The notes under the pieces: model-generated
Told to the model about the DNA's origin: nothing
The model's input: only the letters and a program-made list of their open reading frames with translations
Database searches by the model: none
Shown: piece by piece, positions 52,144 through 61,956 of the stretch
Numbering within the stretch: the stretch's first letter is position 1
Layout of the letters: each line of letters opens with the position of its first letter
Program-made: the position numbers and the translations under genes
NCBI RefSeq assembly: GCF_003334855.1
Contig: NZ_QOWE01000023.1
Location: 1 to 64,000 of the forward strand
DNA from: Larkinella punicea
GTDB taxonomy: Bacteria; Bacteroidota; Bacteroidia; Cytophagales; Spirosomataceae
Length of the DNA: 64,000 nucleotides
Reading direction: 5' to 3'

Positions 52144-55100
52144 ATGAATACGTACATACCGTCTATCATACGCGTTCTGGTCTGTTTGATGAGCCTGCTG
52201 GCCTCAACTGGCTGCCTAAGGGCGCAGCCGGTTCATTTTCCTCAACCTGAACTCATTACCGACCGGCAGGGACTACCGCAGGCCTTTGTACCCGCTATCC
52301 TTCAGGATAAACAAGGCTTCATCTGGGCGGCTACCCGTGACGGTCTCTGTCGATACGATGGATACCGATTCAAAGTCTTCCAGCCCGACCCCGATGGGCG
52401 CCCTTCTCTTTCCTTTGCCGGACTGAACCAAATTGAACTGGACAAGCACGGACGTATCTGGATCGCTTCCGAGCGGGGAGAAATTGATGTGTTCGATCCA
52501 CGGACCGAAACGTTCACCAACTTTTCCCGGCTGGATGCTTTTCGCCGACTGGTAAAACCCGGCACTACGTATTATGGTTTGTACATCGACCGACAGGATC
52601 GACTGTGGCTGACGGTTATTGGTTACGGTGTTGTTTGTTGGGATATCAATAAAAAACAGGGCACCTGGTTTCGTCACCAACCTCAGCAAGTCGCGTCCAT
52701 CAGCGCCGATAGCGTGTACAATGTAGCGGAAGGGGCAGATGGGAGAATCTGGCTGGCCACGACGAAGGGACTTGATCAATTTGAGGAAGCCACCCTCCGG
52801 TTTAAGCACCTGCGACACCAGCCGGGCAATCCGCAGTCGCTGCCGGAAGACTTTTTAACCCGCGTATGCCTCCGGCCGACCGGAGAACTCATCCTGTTCT
52901 CTCAGCACTACCTAACCCTGTTAAAACCCGGAACGGGACAGTTGCGCTCCTATCGGCTGCCAGCCCAGGGTGACGAATGGTTAGGTCATAAAGTGGCTAT
53001 CGACCGAACGGGTACCGTCTATTTCGACCAGAATAATATTCTGTTTCGGTTCACCGAACAGGAGGGCGTCCAGATTGCTACCCGCTGGAATCAGCATAAC
53101 GAAGGGTGCAGTAGTTTACTCATCGATCGAACCAATGTCTTATGGGTCGGCACCGCCGGGGCTGGTATCCGCACCTACGACTTGCAACCCAACCCCTTCC
53201 GGAAGCGCCGGTATCATCGGGGCTTTTATCAGGATCTGCTCGCCAACGATTCACTGTCACTGGATTTGCCGCCGGTTTCCCGGTCAGCCCAAGCCACCCT
53301 GAGTGGCTTAAGCAGCTACAATTTTCGCTCGACTTTCGATGCCACGGGCCGATTCTGGTTTAACGTGGGTACGTTGACGATGTACCGGCTGGACGGTAAA
53401 ACCAACAAGACGGCGTATTTTCCGCTGCCAACCCGAACCGTCAGAAACAAATCCGGTGATGTTCCCTGTCCAATGGCTACGGATTCCCAGGGCCGCATTT
53501 GGGCGGTCTACGGCTCTGATGCCTTTTGGTTCGATGAGCAGACAGGACTCTGGACCCGTTTCCCGTTCCCGATTCCGTACCAACCCGGAAATGCCATTAT
53601 GGAATTTGTGGCAGATAATCAGGCTCTCTGGCTGGCTAGTCAGGCGGGAGGATTATGGCGTATCGATCGTAGAACCGGCCAGAGACAGCAGTTTGTCAAC
53701 CACCCCAAAGATCAGGGCTCGCTGAGCAGCAACATCTTATACTGTCTATCGGCCGATCCCGCCGACTCCAACCGGCTGTGGATTGGTACCTTTGGGAATG
53801 GTCTGTGTCTGTTCGATAAACGAACGGGTCGATTCCGCCGGTTTGCCCAGGCTGATGGCTTGCCCAATAATGTGATTTACTCCGCAATCCCTGACCCATA
53901 CGGGTATGTATGGATCGGCACCAACAAAGGGTTATGCCGGATGAATCGCCGGACATTTACCACGCAGACTTTTACGCACGATGACGGCATCATGGCCGAC
54001 GAATTTAACCGGTATCACTACGTTCTGTTCCCCAAGCGTGGGACCGCTGACGGGAAAATTCTGCTGGGCGGTCTGGAAGGGTTCACCTTTTTTTCTCCCC
54101 AACGGATCGGTCAGGATGCGTTTGAACCCGCTGTTGAACTGACCGAACTACAAGTCGATAAGCAAATCATTCAGCCGGAGATTCCGTATGCTGACGGCAC
54201 GGACTCCGCTACGTCCGCCAACCGATCCGTATTGGGCATACTGCCCATTCAGGCTACCGATCAACTTACCTTACACTACAATCAGAACTATCTGACCGTG
54301 AGGTTTGCTGCCCTGCAATTCAATCGGCCGGCCAAAAACCGGTATCGCTACCGATTGGAAGGGCTGGAAGAGACCTGGACGGAAACGGTCCGGCCTGAAG
54401 CCATTTATACCAACCTGCCACCGGGGGATTATACGCTGGTGGTGAATGCGTCTAACACATCGGGTCGATGGAGCCGTCATGTGCGCAAACTGGCCCTAAC
54501 CATCCAGCCACCTTTCTGGGCTAGCTGGTGGGCCATTATTCTCTATAGCTTACTGGGTTTGGGCATTGCCTGGGGTTTGCTTCAGATTTATCTAAATCGG
54601 ATCCGGCTAAACCAGACGATTCGGCTCCGCCAGCAGGAAGCCGATCAGCTCCGGGCCGTCGATACGATCAAGACAAACTTCTTTACCAATATCACCCACG
54701 AGTTTCGTACACCCCTAACGCTGATTCTGGCCCCGACCGAACAGATGGCGAGTGAGAATCCGGACCCTAAAAACCAGAGACGTCTGCAAACGATTGAACA
54801 GAATGCCCATCAACTGCTGGGCTTAATCAATCAACTGCTGGATTTATCCAAACTGGAAGCCAGCGTCATGCCCATTCACGAGTCCAGAGGGAATCTTACC
54901 GAATTTATCAGTCACTGGCTGAACCCCTTAACTGACCAGGCACTAACTCAAGGGATCCGTCTACTGTTTACCTCCGAGGTAACCGGTGACTACTGGTTCG
55001 ATGCCGAAAAGCTGGAACGTATTGTCTATAATCTGACGGCCAACGCACTGAAATTTACGAAAGCTGGCACGATTACCGTGTCGTTGACGGATGTTTCGGG

Positions 55101-56172
55101 ACGTATCCGGCTAACCGTTGCCGACACCGGCGTTGGCATTTCGGCTCAACACCTTCCCCATATTTTCGACCGATTCTATCAGGTCGGTGATACCAATGCG
55201 ACACCAGGTACGGGTATCGGTTTGGCGCTGGTTCAGGAACTGGTCCAACTGCAGGGCGGCCAAATTTCCGTTGAGAGCGAGCCAGGCCAGGGTACTACGT
55301 TTGTGGTTGAGTTGCCGTACCGACCTGTTGATGCGTCGGAAGCGGCACCGGACGGAATTTTTCGCTGGAACCGGGAAGCCGGCACGGATGCCTGGACGGA
55401 TACGGATGAATCCGATGAACCCCGCTTGCTGGTTGTGGAAGATAATGATGAACTGGCCCGGTTTATTGCCGAAAGCCTGCCCCAAAACTATCGCATTCGG
55501 CGGGCTGTCAACGGACGCGATGGGCTGGAACAGGCGCTGGAACACGTACCTGATCTGATCATCTCGGATGTGATGATGCCCCTGATGGACGGTTTTACGC
55601 TTTGCAGTCAGTTAAAAACCGACCTGCGCACCAGTCATATTCCCATCATTCTGCTGACGGCCAAATCGTCGGTCGAGAATCGGCTGGCAGGGCTATCATT
55701 AGGAGCTGATGATTACCTGACCAAGCCTTTTCAGTTAACGGAACTTCAACTCAGGGTACGGAATCAACTGGTCAGCAAACAGCGCCAGCGGGAGTGGGTA
55801 CAAGCCAGCCTGAACAATCCAGGTCCCGCTTCCACCGCAACACCCGCCGAACCTGCCGATCCCTTTCTGACGCGCTTGTATGCCTTGTTTGAAGCAAACC
55901 TGGGTGATTCCGGGTTTGGCCTCGAACAGATCATGAATGAACTGGGCATGAGCCGCACCAACCTGTTCCGTAAGGTGAAAGCCCTGGCGGGTCTGACAGC
56001 CCATGAACTGCTGCGCAATTACCGGCTCAAACAGGCGGCTCATCTGCTGCGCACAGGCGTTTCTGTCAGTGAAACGGCCTATCAGGTAGGTTTTGAGAGC
56101 CCTGCCTACTTCAGTAAATGTTTCCGGGAGCTCTATCAGATGAGTCCCAGTGAATTTGTCAATCAAGGCTGA
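52144..56172 (+). CDS. Hybrid two-component system regulator (HTCS)
   Basis: 1342 residues combining sensor, kinase and DNA-binding output. Order: signal peptide; two seven-bladed Reg_prop propellers (about 30-715, repeats such as GFIWAATRDGLCRYDG and GYVWIGTNKGLCRM); Y_Y_Y domain (about 720-785); transmembrane helix (about 788-815); HisKA with H852 in THEFRTPLTLIL; HATPase with NALKFTKAG and DTGVGIS; receiver domain with phospho-acceptor D1142 in ISDVMMP; AraC-type helix-turn-helix (about 1240-1342). It senses a glycan breakdown product in the periplasm and activates a polysaccharide locus, either the SusCD operon 5 kb away or the downstream genes. Confidence 0.97.
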   Translation: MNTYIPSIIRVLVCLMSLLASTGCLRAQPVHFPQPELITDRQGLPQAFVPAILQDKQGFIWAATRDGLCRYDGYRFKVFQPDPDGRPSLSFAGLNQIELDKHGRIWIASERGEIDVFDPRTETFTNFSRLDAFRRLVKPGTTYYGLYIDRQDRLWLTVIGYGVVCWDINKKQGTWFRHQPQQVASISADSVYNVAEGADGRIWLATTKGLDQFEEATLRFKHLRHQPGNPQSLPEDFLTRVCLRPTGELILFSQHYLTLLKPGTGQLRSYRLPAQGDEWLGHKVAIDRTGTVYFDQNNILFRFTEQEGVQIATRWNQHNEGCSSLLIDRTNVLWVGTAGAGIRTYDLQPNPFRKRRYHRGFYQDLLANDSLSLDLPPVSRSAQATLSGLSSYNFRSTFDATGRFWFNVGTLTMYRLDGKTNKTAYFPLPTRTVRNKSGDVPCPMATDSQGRIWAVYGSDAFWFDEQTGLWTRFPFPIPYQPGNAIMEFVADNQALWLASQAGGLWRIDRRTGQRQQFVNHPKDQGSLSSNILYCLSADPADSNRLWIGTFGNGLCLFDKRTGRFRRFAQADGLPNNVIYSAIPDPYGYVWIGTNKGLCRMNRRTFTTQTFTHDDGIMADEFNRYHYVLFPKRGTADGKILLGGLEGFTFFSPQRIGQDAFEPAVELTELQVDKQIIQPEIPYADGTDSATSANRSVLGILPIQATDQLTLHYNQNYLTVRFAALQFNRPAKNRYRYRLEGLEETWTETVRPEAIYTNLPPGDYTLVVNASNTSGRWSRHVRKLALTIQPPFWASWWAIILYSLLGLGIAWGLLQIYLNRIRLNQTIRLRQQEADQLRAVDTIKTNFFTNITHEFRTPLTLILAPTEQMASENPDPKNQRRLQTIEQNAHQLLGLINQLLDLSKLEASVMPIHESRGNLTEFISHWLNPLTDQALTQGIRLLFTSEVTGDYWFDAEKLERIVYNLTANALKFTKAGTITVSLTDVSGRIRLTVADTGVGISAQHLPHIFDRFYQVGDTNATPGTGIGLALVQELVQLQGGQISVESEPGQGTTFVVELPYRPVDASEAAPDGIFRWNREAGTDAWTDTDESDEPRLLVVEDNDELARFIAESLPQNYRIRRAVNGRDGLEQALEHVPDLIISDVMMPLMDGFTLCSQLKTDLRTSHIPIILLTAKSSVENRLAGLSLGADDYLTKPFQLTELQLRVRNQLVSKQRQREWVQASLNNPGPASTATPAEPADPFLTRLYALFEANLGDSGFGLEQIMNELGMSRTNLFRKVKALAGLTAHELLRNYRLKQAAHLLRTGVSVSETAYQVGFESPAYFSKCFRELYQMSPSEFVNQG

Positions 56173-56275
56173 TTAATCAGCCTCTCCGCTCATCATCCCG
56201 GTTTATCGGCCTCCATTGGACCAATCCTTATGGGAAATGGATCATTTCTTATCGTTTCCTGGTGGCCTGGCGGCT

Positions 56276-56283
56276 TAGTTTTG
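56276..56283 (+). promoter_or_regulatory. Candidate -7 promoter element
   Basis: TAGTTTTG fits TAnnTTTG, within TTAGTTTTGCCGTG, a near copy of the element before the hybrid regulator gene. It is 43 bases before ATG 56326; no clear -33 box. Confidence 0.4.
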
Positions 56284-56325
56284 CCGTGGTATAGATTGAT
56301 GTCTATTCCTATGAACTAATTGACC

Positions 56326-57498
56326 ATGAAATTACTCAACACACCCAACAAACTAAGTAGAAGAAACTGGCTACGGGATGCTGCCATGACGGCTACCAGT
56401 GCCGCTGTGCTGCCTGCGTTTCTTGCCAGTTGTAGTGATCATAAGATACCTCCGGGGGTGGGAGCGGGGGACCCGGAAGAGGCACCGTTGACAAATTTTG
56501 AGCTGTATAGCGCGGCACAAAATTTACTTCATATGAATGCATGGGTAGAGGATGTCTACCTCTACACGGGTAATTATGAACAATATGTATTAGCGATTTT
56601 AAAATCAGGCGAAAAGCCCACGGAATGGAAAGACTTTATCATCGACATCCTAACTGAAATAGCTACCGGCATCTTAGAAGTAGCGGCAGGTGAAATCCCT
56701 GGGGCGGGGCCCGCAATTGCCATTGTGAGTGATATTATTAAGAAATGGACCACTGGCGATAAACCAGCAAATTTAGATGCCGAATTTGCAGAATTTAAGC
56801 TTGGACACCTCCAAATGCAAATCGCAATCTCGAATACGCTGCTTAAACTGGCAGACGAAACGGACGATTACAAGAACTTGCGGGAAGGGTTTGGGAAGGA
56901 TGTTGAATTGAATGGCAAAACCTACAGCCTGCGCGATTTGGCTACCTCACAATTCCCAACCGTTAAGCAGGGTGACGAATACACAGCTCTACGGACCGCT
57001 GCATACGACAGATTCAGAAAATATATCTGGAATGTGATGATCATGAAAGCGGGTAAGATGACCTATAGTGCTTTATGGTCCAGGAGTAATGAATCCTATG
57101 ATTCGCCTACTCAATACGCACGCGATGTACATTACAGCGACGGCAGGTATAAATCAACTTATTTACGGGGCTGGTATGATTGGTTCGGAAACCTTTTCTA
57201 TTACCGGTATTTTTATTTTGAGTTCGATGGTCGCGAATTATCGTCTGAGGCTGCAAAAGAACTATTTAAGGACGACACACCGGAGCACATTATAAATCCG
57301 GATGGTTTGTTCACGCGCGATTACGTATTTAAACAATTTCACAAGGAACAACCTGATTGGTTTGGCTACCACGAACTGAGAAAAGATCTACTTAAGACAA
57401 AAGGATTTACATCAGGCGATAAAAGCTTTGGTTTTGATCCTGCAGCAGATCATGCTGATCTCACCGGAGGAGATTTTCCCCTGTTAATAAAACGTTGA
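56326..57498 (+). CDS. Tat-signal lipoprotein of unknown function
   Basis: 390 residues from ATG 56326. A twin-arginine motif (SRRNWLRDAA, R12-R13) is followed by a lipobox with Cys36 (FLASC), so it is exported folded and lipid-anchored. Residues about 104-137 form a long helix with a Gly-rich hydrophobic stretch (EVAAGEIPGAGPAIAIVSDI), a feature of membrane-inserting proteins. The C-terminal half is rich in aromatic residues (YLRGWYDWFGNLFYYRYFYF). I recognise no family. Base use is more AT-rich than its neighbours, suggesting recent acquisition. Confidence 0.7.
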   Translation: MKLLNTPNKLSRRNWLRDAAMTATSAAVLPAFLASCSDHKIPPGVGAGDPEEAPLTNFELYSAAQNLLHMNAWVEDVYLYTGNYEQYVLAILKSGEKPTEWKDFIIDILTEIATGILEVAAGEIPGAGPAIAIVSDIIKKWTTGDKPANLDAEFAEFKLGHLQMQIAISNTLLKLADETDDYKNLREGFGKDVELNGKTYSLRDLATSQFPTVKQGDEYTALRTAAYDRFRKYIWNVMIMKAGKMTYSALWSRSNESYDSPTQYARDVHYSDGRYKSTYLRGWYDWFGNLFYYRYFYFEFDGRELSSEAAKELFKDDTPEHIINPDGLFTRDYVFKQFHKEQPDWFGYHELRKDLLKTKGFTSGDKSFGFDPAADHADLTGGDFPLLIKR

Positions 57499-57566
57499 CG
57501 CCTAGAATGAGTGCTGATCCGCACTACATTCCGGGAATCTGTTTGTCAGTTGTTTCAACTCTAGGA

Positions 57567-57846
57567 CTTTCGCTTTTGCCCCTAAATCCCCTAAAGGGCA
57601 GGGCTGTTACGTTCTTCCGCTTTTCGCCCCCAACCCCCTAAAGGGGGCGAAAACATCCGGATTTCGAAGCCCCCTTTAGGGGGTTGGGGGCGAAAAGCGG
57701 CTCGAAATTGCCAACTTTAACGCTCCTGATTTCCAGAACTTAACAGCCCTGCCCTAAAGGGGACTTGGACACAGCTTAATCTGGATGCTATAAGTCCGGC
57801 TCCGGCCGCCTGGCCTTTAGGGGATTTAGGGGCAAAAGCGAAAGTG
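57567..57846. repeat. 280-bp nested inverted repeat
   Basis: Three nested pairs of arms: outer perfect 32 bp (57567-57598 with 57815-57846, CCCCTAAATCCCC words), middle GGGCAGGGCTGTTA (57597-57610) with TAACAGCCCTGCCC (57742-57755), and inner perfect 32 bp (57618-57649 region with 57670-57701, CGCCCCCAACCCCCTAAAGG words). No ORF or target-site duplication is evident. It could be a non-autonomous mobile element or a strong terminator; the rest of the 57499-57910 gap shows nothing else. Confidence 0.85.
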
Positions 57847-57910
57847 TAAATAATTATCAGATGTAAGCCTAAACTCATTCAACGAATATCTTCCTTTTAT
57901 CACAACAAAT

Positions 57911-59191
57911 ATGTTAAATAATTCATATATCTCAAGAGGTATAGTACGCCTGAGTCTGATTTCAATTAGCTGCGTACTTTTGGTGAACTGTTCGTCGCTA
58001 ATTCAGGACCATCGCCCGCTTGGTTCTGGTAGCCAGAGCCGGGTGCAGAAAGCGGTTGATAGTGTTCGCGTCGCTCTGCAAAAATCGCTGGGCGATTCGG
58101 TCCCCTCACTGAACCTGTATATCCAGACGCCTACCGAAAAAATCTTTGCCTCTTCAGTGCCAGCGGGTTATTTTCCGATCACCGAAGATGCCAACTTCCG
58201 CTTTGCCAGCAATACAAAAACCTTTACGTCTACCGCTATTCTGAAGATGTACCAGGATGGATGGCTGGACTTTAAGGCGAAGATCACGGACAATATTCCC
58301 GGCACCGCCATTCCCTATGTACCCAATACGCCAGCGTGGGATTTTCCGTATAAAAATGAAATTACAATTGAGCAACTGCTGCAACACGCTGCCGGGGTTT
58401 ATGATGTTGATAATGATTCGGTTCCCGGCTTCAATGGATTATCCTATACGGCGTTTGTTCAAAATGCCGATCCGAATCATCAATTCTCTACCGAAGAAAT
58501 GGTGCTTCAACTCTCCAAACACCAGTTATCCTATTTTGCTCCAACGACTGGTTATCATTATAGCAATACCGGCTATTCCATTCTCGGCTCCATCATTGCC
58601 CAGGTCTATTCGGTGAAAAGTGGCAGCGCCAAAACCTACCAGGATTACCTACTGGATCATATTGTAGGGCCAGGCACGAAGGTCCCTTTGGCTATTCGGT
58701 TTCCGGTTCTGGCCACGGATACCAAGATGCCGGTTCCCTTTCTGGGGGGCAATGAGCGGACACCCGGAGGACAAACAATTATATTCGGTGACTATAACAT
58801 GAGTGCCCAGGTAGCGGAGGGTAATGGCTACAGCACGCCAGTCTCACTCAATGCGTTCGTGCGGTCGCTGATGAAAGGCGAGAACGTATTGACCCCCGAA
58901 ACCGTGCAGCTCATGCAAACCGATAGTAACCCGAAAAGCGGGAACCAGTATGCTCTGGGATGCTTCTTCACGCAGAATCTGGGGTATGGTCATAACGGGG
59001 AGCGTTGTGGGACACTGTCGCTTGCCATGTATGACCCCGCTACGGATGTATCGGTCGTGGCCTTTATCAATCTGGTTGACAATAGAAACCTTACAAATGG
59101 CCCGGAAAACACATTTATCAAGTGTTTCTACGCGATATACGATGCGGCATATGGAGGTCGAAAGGCCTTAGGCTATCCGGGCAGGCCCTAG
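57911..59191 (+). CDS. Serine hydrolase lipoprotein (class C beta-lactamase/S12 family), copy 1
   Basis: 426 residues; lipoprotein signal with Cys27 (LLVNC). Active-site motifs S100-N-T-K103 and Y217-S-N219, with GYGHNGERCG as the third (K/H-T-G-like) motif. Family members hydrolyse D-Ala peptides, esters or beta-lactams; the periplasmic substrate is unknown. Closely related to the third hydrolase (60555) over its whole length, including DVDNDSVPGFNG and the C-terminal ALGYPGRP, so the two are duplicates. Confidence 0.88.
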   Translation: MLNNSYISRGIVRLSLISISCVLLVNCSSLIQDHRPLGSGSQSRVQKAVDSVRVALQKSLGDSVPSLNLYIQTPTEKIFASSVPAGYFPITEDANFRFASNTKTFTSTAILKMYQDGWLDFKAKITDNIPGTAIPYVPNTPAWDFPYKNEITIEQLLQHAAGVYDVDNDSVPGFNGLSYTAFVQNADPNHQFSTEEMVLQLSKHQLSYFAPTTGYHYSNTGYSILGSIIAQVYSVKSGSAKTYQDYLLDHIVGPGTKVPLAIRFPVLATDTKMPVPFLGGNERTPGGQTIIFGDYNMSAQVAEGNGYSTPVSLNAFVRSLMKGENVLTPETVQLMQTDSNPKSGNQYALGCFFTQNLGYGHNGERCGTLSLAMYDPATDVSVVAFINLVDNRNLTNGPENTFIKCFYAIYDAAYGGRKALGYPGRP

Positions 59192-59256
59192 GAATTGCGT
59201 GTAGCTCCCGCTTATTGAAGAACGGTTTTTAGTCATTTTCCTCAACGCACGTTACC

Positions 59257-60477
59257 ATGAAACGCACGTCACTGTTTACCCTGGTTACCATCCTTGTTCT
59301 GGGCGTTACAACGCTTCAGTCCTGTTTTAAAGATCATCTGCAACCTGATCCGGCCCGTGCCCAACTTCAGCAACTGACCGATAGTCTCTACCAGCATTTT
59401 AACGAAAAATGGGACCTGGAGAAAAACAAAGGCGGTTTTTTTCTCCAGGTCAACAATCCGTCCGGATCGACGCTGGTTTCCACGAACATTGAGCCGGGTG
59501 TTCAGGGAAATACCCATTACCGAATTGCCAGCTTATCCAAAATATTTACCTCGGCAGCCATTCTGCTCCTTCAGCAGGAAGGGAAGCTGACCATTACCGA
59601 TTATATCCCGGATTACCTGCCTGTTACCCCCGCCTACGACATACCGAATAAGAACCAGATCACGATTAAGCAATTGCTCCAGCACCGGGCGGGCGTATTC
59701 GACATAACCAATCAGGACATTCCCACTACGGTCAGTCAACCCTACGCAGGCAAACGGTACATTGATTATATTCGGGACGACCTCAACCAGGAAACCCATA
59801 CCTTCACCTTCGACGAATTGGTTGGGGTGGTCGCTCAGAACCAGTTGTCCAACTTCGCTCCGGGCACCACGTTCCAATACTCCAATACAGGCTATAATCT
59901 GCTGGGCAAAATTATTGAAAAGGCCTCGGGGGTGTCGTACAGTGATTTTATTCGGACGCGATTTCTGGAACCCTTGCAGTTGACCAATACCTATAATGTG
60001 TGGCAAGGAACCGACACACGGATGAAAGATCCATTTGTTAATTCCTACCTCCTTGTGCCCGGCCAAAGTCCGATCGATACGCCGGAAGATAACATGTCGA
60101 TGAATGTAACGGAGGGCGATATGGTGTCATCGCCGGATGACATCACCAGATGGATCGAATTACTGCTAACGGGCAAAGCGGGTCTAACGCCCCAAAGCAT
60201 AGCCCTGATGGAAGAAATGGAAATCGCCGACGCATCACATGGAGTGTATGGCCTGGGGCTGACCTTCAACGACGGCATGGGTTTTGGCCATGATGGTGCC
60301 CACCTAAGTTACATATCGACGCTGCGTTACAACCCGGTTACGAAGACGACGGTGCTGATGGTCGCTAATTTCATCAAAACCAACACCACACCGGAGACCA
60401 ATTTCAACGATTTTCTGGAACTGGCTTTGGGCGTACGGAATACGGCTTTACGAGCGGCTCAAGTCGCGAATAAATAA
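59257..60477 (+). CDS. Serine hydrolase lipoprotein (S12 family), copy 2
   Basis: 406 residues, lipoprotein Cys23 (LQSC). Motifs S92-L-S-K95, Y208-S-N210 and GFGHDGAHL. More distant from the flanking copies, lacking their DVDNDxVPGFNG block and the GYPG tail. Starts 65 bases after copy 1, same strand, so probably one operon. Confidence 0.88.
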   Translation: MKRTSLFTLVTILVLGVTTLQSCFKDHLQPDPARAQLQQLTDSLYQHFNEKWDLEKNKGGFFLQVNNPSGSTLVSTNIEPGVQGNTHYRIASLSKIFTSAAILLLQQEGKLTITDYIPDYLPVTPAYDIPNKNQITIKQLLQHRAGVFDITNQDIPTTVSQPYAGKRYIDYIRDDLNQETHTFTFDELVGVVAQNQLSNFAPGTTFQYSNTGYNLLGKIIEKASGVSYSDFIRTRFLEPLQLTNTYNVWQGTDTRMKDPFVNSYLLVPGQSPIDTPEDNMSMNVTEGDMVSSPDDITRWIELLLTGKAGLTPQSIALMEEMEIADASHGVYGLGLTFNDGMGFGHDGAHLSYISTLRYNPVTKTTVLMVANFIKTNTTPETNFNDFLELALGVRNTALRAAQVANK

Positions 60478-60554
60478 GGTATTGGTGAGGATAAATAATT
60501 TCTCCCACAACAGTCAAATACCCTTCTTTTTCATAAATCTCGCCATAAGTCAGG

Positions 60555-61862
60555 ATGAACTCTTTTTCTTTTACGCGCCTGAGTAAGCGGTTCAGTTTCT
60601 CGCTTGCAACGAGTTTTACCGGTATCGTTCGATGCCTGGTGACGGGAGGGCTGACCGGTTTGTTGTCCGGCTGTAGCTTCACCAATCTGGACGATCACCG
60701 GGATTTGGCCACCCTTAAAATGCAGGAAGCCGTCGACAAAGTACGGACCGATCTGGAAAAAGAGCTTCAGAAAGAGGTTCCTTCACTCAATGTGCTGATT
60801 CAGACTCCTACCCAAACCTACTTCGCATCGTCGGCCGCTGCGGGGCAACAACCCGTCACGCCCAACACCATTTACCGGTTCGCCAGCGTTACCAAAAACT
60901 TTACGGCCACGGCGGTTATGAAGATGTTTCAGGACGGTTGGCTCGACTACAAAGCCTACATCAACGATTTGATTCCGGGTACGGATCAACCCTACGTACC
61001 AGCCACGCCCGACTGGAATATTCCCAACAAGAGTGTGATCACGATTGAGCAGTTGCTCCAGCACAGCGCCGGGGTGTTCGATGTCGATAATGATCCAGTG
61101 CCGGGTTTCAATGGGGAGAGCTACGTTAATTACGTCCTGTCTCGTGATTCGACCCACCAGTTTACTACGGAGGAAATGCTCAAGCCAATCATCGATAACC
61201 AGCTTTACTACTTCACGCCCGGCACCGGTCATCATTATAGCAACACGGGCTACGTCATCCTGAGCCGGATCATCGAACGGGTTTACTCGGCCCGGAGCGG
61301 TAGCGCGAAGACTTTCGCCGATTACCTCTACGACCATATTACCGGGCCGTCTAGCCGGGTGCCCCTTGCCATTTCGTTTCCCTACCGGGCCGACGATGTT
61401 CAGCTACCACAACCCAACGTAGCCAGTCTGCTCTGGCGGCCATCGGGTCTACTGGAGCGTTTCGGCCAGGTCAATATGAGTGCCCATGTGGGTGAAGGGA
61501 ATGGGTATAGCAGCATGGCGAGCCTGAACACTTTTGTCCGTACGTTGATGCGTGGTGAGAACATTTTGCAGCCTCAGACGGTGACGCTATTGCAAACCGA
61601 CGGGTCGGTAGCCAGACCCACTTATGCATTGGGTACCTCCCTGTATGCCAACCTGGGCTACGGCCACAACGGGGCCATTGCAGGTTATTTGACATTGATG
61701 GTTTATGACCCGACCACAGAAGTGTCACTCGTGGCGATGCTGCCGTTTTGGGATCTTACCCAGGGGCCGAATGGCGATATTTCTTTTGGGAAATGCTTCA
61801 ACGCCATGTATGACGCAGCCTATGCCGCCCGAACGGCTTTAGGCTACCCAGGTAAGCCCTGA
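60555..61862 (+). CDS. Serine hydrolase lipoprotein (S12 family), copy 3
   Basis: 435 residues. A long N-terminal region leads to the lipobox Cys40 (LLSGC). Motifs S111-V-T-K114, Y228-S-N230 and GYGHNGAIAG. Shares long identical blocks with copy 1 (QDGWLDxKA, ITIEQLLQH, GSAKT) and the same C-terminal GYPGKP tail. Starts 77 bases after copy 2. A terminator follows. Confidence 0.88.
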   Translation: MNSFSFTRLSKRFSFSLATSFTGIVRCLVTGGLTGLLSGCSFTNLDDHRDLATLKMQEAVDKVRTDLEKELQKEVPSLNVLIQTPTQTYFASSAAAGQQPVTPNTIYRFASVTKNFTATAVMKMFQDGWLDYKAYINDLIPGTDQPYVPATPDWNIPNKSVITIEQLLQHSAGVFDVDNDPVPGFNGESYVNYVLSRDSTHQFTTEEMLKPIIDNQLYYFTPGTGHHYSNTGYVILSRIIERVYSARSGSAKTFADYLYDHITGPSSRVPLAISFPYRADDVQLPQPNVASLLWRPSGLLERFGQVNMSAHVGEGNGYSSMASLNTFVRTLMRGENILQPQTVTLLQTDGSVARPTYALGTSLYANLGYGHNGAIAGYLTLMVYDPTTEVSLVAMLPFWDLTQGPNGDISFGKCFNAMYDAAYAARTALGYPGKP

Positions 61863-61901
61863 AATACAGGTAAAATCGCCGGGGACATACCCTTTGGAAG
61901 T

Positions 61902-61939
61902 ATAAATCCCCCGATTGTCACAGCAACCGGGGGATTTAT
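61902..61939. terminator. Bidirectional terminator
   Basis: Perfect 12-bp stem ATAAATCCCCCG/CGGGGGATTTAT (61902-61913, 61928-61939) with a loop that can pair TTG/CAA. Stands between the convergent third hydrolase and the oligopeptidase gene. Confidence 0.85.
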
Positions 61940-61956
61940 TTATGAAATTACTTCAG

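Noticed and set aside
60404-60685. 93-codon minus-strand frame spanning the gap between hydrolases 2 and 3
   Set aside because: It looked like a possible antisense small protein, but it overlaps both coding ends, has no convincing promoter or start context, and its product matches nothing known to me.
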